Below, in pieces: positions 8,788-18,194 of a stretch of DNA of 64,000 bases. Under the pieces are notes generated by a model that was not told where the DNA came from, made no database searches, and saw nothing but the letters and a program-made list of their open reading frames with translations. Both the position numbers and the translations under genes were made by a program. The stretch covers positions 3,702,256 to 3,766,255 of the forward strand of contig LR732703.1 of assembly GCA_902506565.1 (NCBI GenBank), given 5' to 3'. This DNA is from Burkholderiales bacterium 8X. Its GTDB lineage: Bacteria > Pseudomonadota > Gammaproteobacteria > Burkholderiales > Burkholderiaceae_C. The first letter of the stretch is position 1. Every line of letters starts with the position of its first letter.

Positions 8788-8808
8788 GAAACCCGCGGGT
8801 CGCGTTTC
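8788..8808 (-). terminator. Weak hairpin after the leucine operon
   Basis: GAAAC and GCG arms pair with CGC and GTTTC across a three-base loop, with a two-base bulge, 17 bases past the last gene of the leucine cluster. There is no clear run of T on the minus strand, so this may be only a 3'-end stabilising hairpin. Confidence 0.3.
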
Positions 8809-8824
8809 GAGATGCAGGAAATGC

Positions 8825-9466
8825 TCAACCTCGAGGCCTCACCAGCCCTGGTCGCTCGGCCGCCCGGTCCCACTCGCCGCCATCGAACCAGGCATCGCCT
8901 TCCAGCCAGGCGCGGAGCATCGGAAGCCCGTCGAAGCCCCAGAACAGCCGGCCGTCGACTTCGAAGGCCGGAACCCCGAAGATGCCGGCGGCGATCGCGG
9001 CATCGGTGTTCGCCCGCAACTGGGCCTTGACCTCGGCACCGCCGGGCTCGCGGACCGGGGCGAGCCGTGCCAACAAGGCATCGAGCCGAGCCGGATCGCC
9101 CGCCTCGCCTCCGGTTTGCCACACGTCGCGCAGGATGGTTTCGCACGCGTAGCGGTTGATGTCGCCGTCCTGCGTCGTCGCCAATGCAAGGCGCAGGTGC
9201 GGCAGCGGGTTGTACGGATGGGTGGCAGGCATCGTGATCGGGATGCCGTGCCGGTGGCCGAGCCACAGCACATGGCGGTAAGTCCATGCACGCTTGGCCG
9301 GTATCTCGGCCGGCCCCAGTTGGCCATGATGCTGCAGCATCGCGCCGAGCAGGACCGGGCGATAGCGCACGGCGTAGCTCAGGCCCTCCAATGCCTGCGG
9401 CAAATGCTCGAACGCCAGATAGGCATAGGGCGAGATGAAATCGAGATGAAAGACGATGTGCTTCAT
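8825..9466 (-). CDS. DsbA-fold 2-hydroxychromene-2-carboxylate isomerase family protein
   Basis: 213-residue kappa-GST/DsbA-like protein without a CxxC pair. The nucleophilic-position Ser12 lies in the FHLDFISPYAYLAF motif; the C-terminal FGVPAFEVDGRLFWGFD strand-helix is typical. Relatives isomerise 2-hydroxychromene-2-carboxylate with glutathione in naphthalene breakdown, but most family members have unknown substrates and nothing here indicates naphthalene degradation. The start overlaps the upstream DUF1289 stop by 4 bases (ATGA). It is the last gene of the leucine-catabolism operon. Confidence 0.75.
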   Translation of the reverse strand: MKHIVFHLDFISPYAYLAFEHLPQALEGLSYAVRYRPVLLGAMLQHHGQLGPAEIPAKRAWTYRHVLWLGHRHGIPITMPATHPYNPLPHLRLALATTQDGDINRYACETILRDVWQTGGEAGDPARLDALLARLAPVREPGGAEVKAQLRANTDAAIAAGIFGVPAFEVDGRLFWGFDGLPMLRAWLEGDAWFDGGEWDRAAERPGLVRPRG

Positions 9467-9726
9467 GGTGTCGCTCCGCGGTCGATGCCGATGAGTGGCG
9501 ATGGTGAACCGGCGCGGCGTTCGATCAGGCGCCAGACCGCACGACGATCGTCGTCCGACATGCCGCTCCACCGGGCGATCTCGCCCAGCGTGCGCAGGCA
9601 GCCGCTGCACAAGCCGCTGGCCTCGTCCACTCGGCAGACCGAGATGCAAGGCGAAGGCACCGGCCCCGCCGTCGCCTGCGCCAAGCGCGCCTGCTCGAAC
9701 AAACCCGGCTTGGCGGTGCTCGTCAT
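9463..9726 (-). CDS. DUF1289 small Cys-rich protein
   Basis: 87 residues with the DUF1289 pattern: PSPCISVCR, then GLCSGCLRTLGEIARW and WRLIERR. Four cysteines (27, 31, 40, 43) probably hold a metal or cluster. Both ends overlap neighbours by ATGA: its start with the HMG-CoA lyase stop and its stop with the isomerase start. Function is unknown; small DUF1289 proteins occur widely in proteobacteria. Confidence 0.8.
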   Translation of the reverse strand: MTSTAKPGLFEQARLAQATAGPVPSPCISVCRVDEASGLCSGCLRTLGEIARWSGMSDDDRRAVWRLIERRAGSPSPLIGIDRGATP

Positions 9727-10643
9727 CCGGCCCGCTTGAGCCGGAGCGCCTTCGACACCCGCGACTGCGGCTCCCGGCCCAACGCCGCGCTGATGTAGAC
9801 GCCGGCATCGATCAAGGCGTCGAGATCGATGCCGGTCTCGATGCCCATGCCGTGCAGCATGTAGACCACGTCCTCGGTCGCCACGTTGCCGGTGGCGCCC
9901 TTGGCATAGGGGCAGCCTCCGAGCCCGGCGGAGGAGGTATCGAACTGCCAGATGCCCATCTCGAGGCTGGCGAGCGTATTGCCGAGCGCCTGCCCGTAGG
10001 TATCGTGGAAATGCCCCGACACATCGTCGACCGCGTAGTGCTTCAAGGTCGCGTCGATCGCCCGCTGCACCTTGACCGGCGTGCCGACGCCGATGGTGTC
10101 GGCCACGCCCACGTGCTGCACGCCGATGCCCTTCATGAGCCCGGCCAGCATCTCGACCCGCGACGGATCGATCTCGCCCTCGTAGGGGCAGCCGACGGTG
10201 CACGACATCGCGCCGCGCACGTGGATGCCCTTGTCTCGCGCCGCCTCGACCACCGGCCGAAAACGCTCGATGCTTTCTGCGATGGAGCAGTTGATGTTCT
10301 TCTGGCTGAAGGCCTCGCTCGCCGCGCCGAAGACCACGATCTCGTCCGGCCACTCGGCCTCGGGTGCCGACACCGCTGCCTCGAACCCTTTGAGGTTGGG
10401 CGTCAGGACCGAATAGCGCACGCCCGGCTTGCGCCGGATGCCGTGCATCACCTCGGCGTTGTCGGCCATCTGCGGCACCCACTTCGGGCTCACGAAGCTG
10501 GTGACCTCGATCTCCTTCAAGCCGGCATCCTGCAGTCGATGCACCAGGCCGATCTTCACGCCGGCGGGCACCGGCTGCTTCTCGTTCTGCAATCCGTCGC
10601 GCGGGCCCACGTCGACGATCTTCACGCGTTCAGGCAGTTTCAT
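9723..10643 (-). CDS. mvaB: Hydroxymethylglutaryl-CoA lyase
   Basis: 306-residue TIM-barrel enzyme splitting 3-hydroxy-3-methylglutaryl-CoA into acetyl-CoA and acetoacetate, the final step of leucine degradation. Visible: VGPRDGLQNE with catalytic Arg15 and metal-binding Asp16, GHFHDTYGQA with the metal histidines, and the cysteine signature GLGGCPYAKGATGN. The length matches the family. ATG at 10643 is preceded by GAGAGGTGAACG. It follows ghrA by 17 bases and belongs to the operon that also carries both carboxylase subunits, the hydratase and isovaleryl-CoA dehydrogenase. Confidence 0.95.
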   Translation of the reverse strand: MKLPERVKIVDVGPRDGLQNEKQPVPAGVKIGLVHRLQDAGLKEIEVTSFVSPKWVPQMADNAEVMHGIRRKPGVRYSVLTPNLKGFEAAVSAPEAEWPDEIVVFGAASEAFSQKNINCSIAESIERFRPVVEAARDKGIHVRGAMSCTVGCPYEGEIDPSRVEMLAGLMKGIGVQHVGVADTIGVGTPVKVQRAIDATLKHYAVDDVSGHFHDTYGQALGNTLASLEMGIWQFDTSSAGLGGCPYAKGATGNVATEDVVYMLHGMGIETGIDLDALIDAGVYISAALGREPQSRVSKALRLKRAG

Positions 10644-10660
10644 CGTTCACCTCTCGGTCC

Positions 10661-11590
10661 TCAATAGCCACGGTCGCGCTCGACCACGCCGGCGATCGGC
10701 TCGCCGCGTTCCATGGCGCGGATCTTTCCGGCGATCTGCGCCACCGACACTTCGCGAACCGTGCGCGCCGAGGCATGCGGCGTGACGGTGATGCGCGGAT
10801 GACGCCAGAACGGATGTTCGGGCGGCAACGGCTCGGTCTCGAACACGTCGAGCGTCGCACCCGCCAACTGGCCGGCATCGATCAGCGACAGCAGGTCGCG
10901 CTCGACCAGGTGCGCGCCGCGTGCCACGTTGATCAGGTAGCCGCCGGGCCGGCCGCCATTGAGCCTGGACAGGCTCTTCGCATTCAGGATGCCGCGCGTG
11001 TCGTCGGTGAGCGGCAGCAGGTTGACCAGTACCCGGCTCGCACCGAGGAAGGCATCGAAGGACTCGCGACCTGCATGGCATTCGACGCCCTCGATCTGCT
11101 TGGGCGATCGGCTCCAGCCGAGGACCGGGAACTCGAAGGTCGAGATCGCCTGGGCGACCCGTTGCCCGAGCACGCCCAGGCCCATCACGCCGACCGCGAA
11201 GTCCATTCGGTCGCGCGGCTTGCGAAAGCTCCAGCGGCCTTCTCGCGCATCCGCCTCGTAGCCTTCGAAATCGCGAAAGTGCCGAATCAGCGCGTGGCAG
11301 ACGTATTCGGCCATCTGCACGCCCATGCCGGCATCGTCGAGCCGCACGATGCGCATCGAGGGCGGCAGGCGAAGTCCGAGCAAGGCATCCACGCCGGCGC
11401 CGATATTGAAGAGACCGCGGAGCCGAGGTTGCTCGTCGATGAATGTCTGCGGCGGCGCCCAGACGACCGCATGGTCGGCTTGCGGCGCGCCCGGCGCCCA
11501 AGGCTCGACCTCGGCATCGGGCAACGCGGATCGGAGGTCGGCGACCCAGCTGTCGGGGCGCAGGTCGGTGAGGCAGACGGTGATCTTCAT
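10661..11590 (-). CDS. ghrA: Glyoxylate/hydroxypyruvate reductase A
   Basis: 309-residue D-2-hydroxyacid dehydrogenase of the GhrA branch, reducing glyoxylate to glycolate and hydroxypyruvate to D-glycerate with NADPH. Marks: the cofactor loop VMGLGVLGQRVA, VLGWSRSPK (an Arg favouring NADPH), catalytic Arg in INVARGAHLVE, the Glu in LDVFETEPLP, and the catalytic His in TPHASA. Its ATG overlaps the stop of the upstream DUF4276 gene (ATGA), which is why 11590 is taken as the start rather than the longer open frame. A role in leucine catabolism is not obvious. Confidence 0.9.
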   Translation of the reverse strand: MKITVCLTDLRPDSWVADLRSALPDAEVEPWAPGAPQADHAVVWAPPQTFIDEQPRLRGLFNIGAGVDALLGLRLPPSMRIVRLDDAGMGVQMAEYVCHALIRHFRDFEGYEADAREGRWSFRKPRDRMDFAVGVMGLGVLGQRVAQAISTFEFPVLGWSRSPKQIEGVECHAGRESFDAFLGASRVLVNLLPLTDDTRGILNAKSLSRLNGGRPGGYLINVARGAHLVERDLLSLIDAGQLAGATLDVFETEPLPPEHPFWRHPRITVTPHASARTVREVSVAQIAGKIRAMERGEPIAGVVERDRGY

Positions 11591-12186
11591 GTCGGCTGGC
11601 TGTTTCTGGACCATTCGTCGCAGAGTTTTCGAAACGACCGGCTGCGCGCATAGGCCAACTCCAGGTCGATGCAACTGGTCAACGCCGGCTGGTCCAGCGT
11701 GACGCTGTAGCCCCTGCTCCCCATCCGGGCGTTCATCCATCCCTTGGCGTTCCGAGGCGTCTCCGCTTCGATCGAACAATCTGCGGGAGTACACGAAAAA
11801 TTGCGGACATCGATCAACGAAGCAGCAGAGGCAATGAACCACGCCTCGTATTCCCTGTTCGCCAGCACCGCTGCGATCCGCCGATGCTTGACCGCGTCAT
11901 GGGCACGGGCCACGATCGACCTTCCAAGCTCGATAGGACAGTCGTCATCCGCGTCCAACAAGATGAGGATCCATCCAGAGTCCGTGCACTTTGCAGCCGC
12001 AAGCTGCAGGTGCCTGTGGAATTCTTCTGGTCGGCTCAGACTCAGGAAACGGTCTCGGCGAACCCTTGCTGGCGTCAGTACCTGGATGGATTGCTCCGGG
12101 GTTCGCCATTCGTTGAGACGTCGCAGAAGAATGGGCAACGCGGCGACTTCTCCATCACCTTCCACGATCGACGAGATCCTGATCAT
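11587..12186 (-). CDS. DUF4276 protein with TOPRIM-like acidic motifs; partner of adjacent ATPase
   Basis: 199 residues. The N-terminal strand IVEGDGEVAALP places Glu9 and Glu13 as in the TOPRIM VEGxxE motif. A later buried strand ends in ILLDADDDCP (Asp78, Asp80), like the TOPRIM DxD motif. EYEAWFIAS at 112-120 is a DUF4276 hallmark. Together these suggest a Mg-dependent nuclease or primase-like fold, though this is pattern inference and no activity is shown. It starts within an ATGA overlap with the ATPase stop and ends in an ATGA overlap with ghrA. GC is lower than in the flanks (30 of 60 bases GC at 11761-11820). A toxin or nuclease controlled by the ATPase is the leading idea. Confidence 0.75.
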   Translation of the reverse strand: MIRISSIVEGDGEVAALPILLRRLNEWRTPEQSIQVLTPARVRRDRFLSLSRPEEFHRHLQLAAAKCTDSGWILILLDADDDCPIELGRSIVARAHDAVKHRRIAAVLANREYEAWFIASAASLIDVRNFSCTPADCSIEAETPRNAKGWMNARMGSRGYSVTLDQPALTSCIDLELAYARSRSFRKLCDEWSRNSQPT

Positions 12187-13388
12187 TCGTCGCCTTGGCC
12201 GAAGAGGTCGTCCTGGCGCTTCGATTGAGCATCGGGATCGGACGGAGCGGGAACCAGCTGATTCATCCGGAGCAATTCGCCCGCGGAAAACAAATGCTGT
12301 CGCATCATGGATACGGACGCCCTATCGAGCGGCCCGATTTGCGTCTCTCCACCCTCCGACACGACGGCAAGGAAGCGCTCTGGCTCGATGTCTTGATCGT
12401 CTAGCAGATCCGGGCTGTGGCTGGTCACGATCACTTGCGTCGTCTGCGAAGCCTTGGCCAGGGCCTCTCGCAATGCAGCACTCGCCGCTGGATGCAATGC
12501 GGTTTCAGGTTCTTCGATACCGATCAACAGCGGTGAATGCTCGGAGTTCGCCTGGAACAACGCGGTGAGGACGCCAAGTGCTCGAAGTGTTCCGTCAGAC
12601 ATGTTCTGGGCCGGGAAGTGCCAGGGCGCCTTCGAACCGGCCATGTCCTGCCTGAACTGCAATGTCTCCAAAGGCCCGATCTGCTTTCGTTCGACTCCAT
12701 GCACCATCGGAACAACCGTTTGCAAGTACTCCTGGATGAGCGCAAGCCGATCTGGAGCAACCCGCTCCAGATGACCGACGACGCTGACGATGTTCTCCCC
12801 GACCGGCTTCAGCAATCGTCCGTCTTGCGGCTTTTGAGGGTCTCTCATCAACTTGGGGTTCAGGTTGTAGAAACCCATCGACATCAAGGCGTCGAATACA
12901 GGCCGGAATACCATCAGGCCGGAGACGCTGACGAGCGCAAGCCGGTCGGCCGTTACGGCGGGAAAGGTGGCTTCGCTGCTCGACTGCAGCACACCCCGTT
13001 CGATCCGAAAAGATGGTCCCTTGCCCAGTTTGCCGACCACACATTCCTCACGTTGAACTTCGTAGCCGCGCTCGGGAAGGGCGCGGATGTTGAAGGCATA
13101 GTGGCCACGTCGTTGATCGGGAAGGATGAATTCGAGCCTGATGCCGAAATGCGTCGGATGTCCGCTCGAATACCGCCGAACCTCGGCCACGCCACCTCGC
13201 TCATTCAAGGCGTTGTCGAGCGATGTAGCGAGCGCATCACGAACAAGATGGAGGGCATCCAGAAAATTGCTCTTGCCCGAACCGTTGGCGCCGACCAGAT
13301 AGGTCAAGGGACCCAGCCGTACGTCGCAATGCCCGATGCTCTTGAAATTGCGGAGGACGACGCGAGTAAGGAACGGTACGCAACTCAT
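12183..13388 (-). CDS. OLD/RecF-like AAA ATPase (AAA_21 type), partner of DUF4276
   Basis: 401-residue ABC-type ATPase without membrane parts. It starts with VVLRNFKSIG, then Walker A GANGSGKS at 33-40. The insert (about 60-255) is followed by the signature-like NMSDGTLRALGVL (~262), Walker B LLIGIEEPETALHP (~287-300) and the switch His324 in VTSHSPDLLD. These are typical of AAA_21 proteins related to OLD and RecF. The hydrophilic tail ends DDLFGQGDE. The ATG at 13388 precedes the conserved core; ribosome site AGAAAG is weak. A perfect TTGACA hexamer (minus strand, 13485-13490) lies ~100 bases upstream, but I see no matching -10. GC is low in places (28 of 60 at 12841-12900). The neighbour gene makes an ATPase-effector defence pair plausible. 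Confidence 0.85.
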   Translation of the reverse strand: MSCVPFLTRVVLRNFKSIGHCDVRLGPLTYLVGANGSGKSNFLDALHLVRDALATSLDNALNERGGVAEVRRYSSGHPTHFGIRLEFILPDQRRGHYAFNIRALPERGYEVQREECVVGKLGKGPSFRIERGVLQSSSEATFPAVTADRLALVSVSGLMVFRPVFDALMSMGFYNLNPKLMRDPQKPQDGRLLKPVGENIVSVVGHLERVAPDRLALIQEYLQTVVPMVHGVERKQIGPLETLQFRQDMAGSKAPWHFPAQNMSDGTLRALGVLTALFQANSEHSPLLIGIEEPETALHPAASAALREALAKASQTTQVIVTSHSPDLLDDQDIEPERFLAVVSEGGETQIGPLDRASVSMMRQHLFSAGELLRMNQLVPAPSDPDAQSKRQDDLFGQGDE

Positions 13389-13486
13389 GGAAGAACTTTC
13401 TTTGACTGCGGAAGGCTTCCAGAGGGTCGGGCCATGCCGGCAGAAGGCATTTTGCGGCACAACCCGAGCTTTCGAGAGGCGCAGTG

Positions 13487-15462
<1,976 letters not shown>

Positions 15463-15481
<19 letters not shown>

Positions 15482-15990
15482 GGAAGGACTCCGGAGGCAT
15501 CGGAAGGGATCGGGTCGCCGCGCAGTTCGGCATCGGCATCGGCATCGGGAGTTCGAGATTGCAGCCGTGCGCCGGTGAATGCGCCGTCTGCAACTCGGGT
15601 GCACAGGTCGGACCATGGGCAGCCGTCGCAAGCGCTTCGAACGGCGCCGCGGCGAAAGGCATGGCGAAACGCCCGAAGGCGCTCGGCATCGAAGCAGAGC
15701 CTTGCACCCGCCGGCAGCGCGTGCCCGAGCAGCTGCTCGAGATCGCGTGTCGCGCGGGCGTCGCGAAGTACCACGCCCGGCTCGCCGCAGTGCGGGCGCG
15801 CTTCGCACCCGGCGTGCTCGTCCAGCAAGGGCCGGCAGATTTCATCCGGACCCGGCTGCAGCTCGACCTCCTCGCCGTCGCGAAGCCGATCGACCACCCG
15901 ATCGAAGTTCGCGGTGAAGGACGGGCTGTAGCCTTTGCCGACATAGGTCAGGATGCAGAGCAGGTGATGCGGACGGAGCTGGACGCTCAC
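15463..15990 (-). CDS. DUF1284 cysteine-rich protein
   Basis: 175 residues starting at a GTG. The DUF1284 opening LRPHHLLCILTYVGKGYS is clear, followed by FTANFDRVV and several cysteines: EIC near 51, GCEARPHCG near 62-69, CDGCPWSDLC near 120-129. The pattern suggests metal or iron-sulfur binding. The C-terminal 30 residues (DADADAEL and beyond) run over the start of liuD and look unconserved. It lies between bioY (1-base gap) and the biotin-dependent carboxylase, so a link to biotin or cofactor handling is possible but unproven. Confidence 0.75.
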
Positions 15991-15991
15991 T

Positions 15992-16585
15992 TCAACGGCG
16001 GCGAAAGGCCGAGGCCGCGCGGCCGGCCAGCGACAGGCTCGAAGCGCCCAGCGCCGACTTCAACAAGCCGCCGAGAACAAAAGGCGCGACGCCGAGCAGC
16101 CAGGCTTTCTCCATGCCGACCAGGCTCGCCAGCCAGGCGGCACCGGTTGCAAGAGAGAGCGCATTGCCGAGGCACATGACGACGAAGGCCGGCAGCATTC
16201 GGTTCGCGAAGCCACGCTCCACCAGCCAGCCCACCAGGAAGGCGGCGAGCGGGAACGAGAACAGATAGCCGGCGGTGGGGCCGGCGAAGGTTGCGAGGCC
16301 GGCGGTGCCGCCTGCGAGCATCGGCAGGCCGACCATCGCCTCGCCCAGCCATGCCAGCACGGTCAAGGTGCCGAGCCGGCTGCCGTAGAGGGCGCCGATC
16401 AGGGTCACCGCGAAGGTCTGCATCGTCATCGGCACCGGAAACATCGGCACCTGGACATGGGATGCGAGGGCCAGGAATGCCGTGCCGAGGATCAGCGCCA
16501 GCACCTGCCTCGCGGGCGACATTCGATCGAATGCCGGAAGAATGCGGGCCGGGGCGCCGAGGCTGGAAGCGATGGATGGCGTCAT
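15992..16585 (-). CDS. bioY: Biotin transporter, BioY substrate-binding component
   Basis: 197-residue integral membrane protein, the S component of the ECF biotin importer. Family motifs: LASHVQVPMFPVPMTMQTF, GALYGSRLGTLTVL, and GGTAGLATFAGPTAGYLFSFP. About six hydrophobic segments. No bioM or bioN genes are in the window; solitary BioY proteins are known to import biotin in proteobacteria. The start at 16585 precedes the conserved region; the longer frame would add an unconserved basic leader. Its place immediately upstream of the biotin-dependent carboxylase subunit suggests cofactor supply matched to enzyme production. Confidence 0.92.
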   Translation of the reverse strand: MTPSIASSLGAPARILPAFDRMSPARQVLALILGTAFLALASHVQVPMFPVPMTMQTFAVTLIGALYGSRLGTLTVLAWLGEAMVGLPMLAGGTAGLATFAGPTAGYLFSFPLAAFLVGWLVERGFANRMLPAFVVMCLGNALSLATGAAWLASLVGMEKAWLLGVAPFVLGGLLKSALGASSLSLAGRAASAFRRR

Positions 16586-16679
16586 GACGAAGATCTTTCT
16601 CTCTGAATGATTGTTTTGGAACGGGAACGGGAAACGGACACGCGAACACGCGCAAGGTGACGGACCGGCAACCATTCGG

Positions 16680-17390
16680 CTAGAAACGCCCTTCCGAAGG
16701 AGCTGGCGGATCGGGCGCGTTGCCCGGATCGCCGGGAACCGGAGGCCCGGCCCGCCAGGTAAACGCGGACTGCACGCCCGGATCGGACCTGCCGCTGAAG
16801 ATGCGGGTCACGCGCCCGAACAAGGCCTTCAGGAACCGCCAGCTCTTCCTGATCAGCCAGACGCTCAGCACCAGCAGCGCGAGGAACGCGATCGCGAAGA
16901 TCGCCGGATGCGCGACCGCGAGCCACAAACCAGCAGGCACGGCCGCATCCTCGACCAGCGATGCGCCGACGTTGCTGAAGGGCTCCGGCGACGTGTTGAT
17001 CGCGGCCCGCGTGGTGGCCTTGGCCGCATGGGCGGTGGCCGCGAAGCCGCCGCCGAGCAAGGCAGCGACCACCGCCATCACGCCATGGTCGGCGCCGAAC
17101 ACGCTCGCTGCCAGCGCCGCGCCGGCCGGGATGCGGATCGCCGTATGCACCATGTCCCAGAGCGAATCGAGCCCCGGGATCTTGTCGGCGAAAAATTCGA
17201 CGAACACCATGAAGCCGCTGGCGGCCAGCACCACCGGATGGGCGAGCAGGTCGAGCCCGTTCGGAAGCGGCACCCAGCCGAAGTAGCCGGCCATGCCGGT
17301 GAGGAGCACCACCAGGTAAAGCCGCACGCCGCTGGCCCAGCCGATGGCTGCGGCGAGCGCCAGGAGTTGCGGCAGGTCGAGTTCGGTCAT
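16680..17390 (-). CDS. DUF4126 membrane protein
   Basis: 236 residues with about five hydrophobic segments. Recognisable DUF4126 features are the opening LALAAAIGWASGVRLYLVVLLTG-type helix, the VFVEFFADKIPGLDSLWD loop, and the alanine-rich helices LLGGGFAATAHAAKATTRA and PFSNVGASLVED. The C-terminal ~50 residues are Pro/Gly-rich. The start overlaps the hydratase stop in ATGA. No biochemical role is established for the family. Confidence 0.75.
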   Translation of the reverse strand: MTELDLPQLLALAAAIGWASGVRLYLVVLLTGMAGYFGWVPLPNGLDLLAHPVVLAASGFMVFVEFFADKIPGLDSLWDMVHTAIRIPAGAALAASVFGADHGVMAVVAALLGGGFAATAHAAKATTRAAINTSPEPFSNVGASLVEDAAVPAGLWLAVAHPAIFAIAFLALLVLSVWLIRKSWRFLKALFGRVTRIFSGRSDPGVQSAFTWRAGPPVPGDPGNAPDPPAPSEGRF

Positions 17391-18184
17391 GGCGCGGCCT
17401 GCAGCCAGGAGGGCTTGCGCTTCTGCAGGAAGGCCTGCACGCCTTCGCGCCCTTCGGCACTGGCGCGGATGTCGGCGATGCCCTCGACGGTGCGCGCGAT
17501 GAGGCCGGGCTCGATCTCCTGCCCGGAGACATCCGCGATCAGCTTCTTGCAGGCAGCGACGGCCGCGGGGCTGTTGCCGGCAAAGGCCTTCGTCCATTCG
17601 GCGACCTTGCCGTCGAGCGCATCGGCCGCCACCACCTCGTGCACGAAGCCGATGCGATGCGCCTCGGCCGCATCGAAGCGTTCGGCCGTGAGGAAGTAGC
17701 GCTGGGCGGCACGATGTCCGATGGCGCGGATCACGTACGGGCTGATGGTGGCCGGCACCAGGCCGATCCGCACCTCGCTCAGGCAATAGCCGGCGGTGTC
17801 GACCGACACCGCGAGGTCGCAGGCCGCGACCAGGCCCATGCCGCCGGCATACACGTCGCCCTGGATGCGGGCGATGGTCGGCTTGGGGCAGCCGGCGATC
17901 GTGCGCAGCATCTCGGCCAGCTTGCCGGCATCGGCAAGGTTCTGGTCGCGGGTGTAGTCGGCCATGCGGCGCATCCAGTCGAGGTTGGCACCGGCGCAGA
18001 AGGCCGGGCCGCTGGCCCCGAGCACCACCACCCGCACCGCCGGATCGCGGCCGGCGGCTTCGAAGGCCTGGGTCAGCTCGGCGATGACCCGGTCGTCGAA
18101 GGCATTGCGGGTGGCCGGCTGGTCGAGCCAGATGCGGGCGATCGGGCCGTCGATCGAAAACTGGAGTTGGGTGAATGCGGTCAT
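17387..18184 (-). CDS. liuC: Methylglutaconyl-CoA hydratase (crotonase family)
   Basis: 265-residue enoyl-CoA hydratase-fold enzyme. Oxyanion-hole segments are seen in GPAFCAGANLDWM (near 62-74) and VYAGGMGLVAACD; the catalytic-acid region is EVRIGLVPATISPYV. The ANLDWMRRM segment and VPATISPYV are usual in LiuC/AUH-type hydratases, which add water to 3-methylglutaconyl-CoA to make HMG-CoA. Start 18184 is the first ATG after the liuB stop (10-base gap). The function assignment rests on motif and on position between the two carboxylase subunits. Confidence 0.9.
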   Translation of the reverse strand: MTAFTQLQFSIDGPIARIWLDQPATRNAFDDRVIAELTQAFEAAGRDPAVRVVVLGASGPAFCAGANLDWMRRMADYTRDQNLADAGKLAEMLRTIAGCPKPTIARIQGDVYAGGMGLVAACDLAVSVDTAGYCLSEVRIGLVPATISPYVIRAIGHRAAQRYFLTAERFDAAEAHRIGFVHEVVAADALDGKVAEWTKAFAGNSPAAVAACKKLIADVSGQEIEPGLIARTVEGIADIRASAEGREGVQAFLQKRKPSWLQAAP

Positions 18185-18194
18185 CGCGTGCGGC

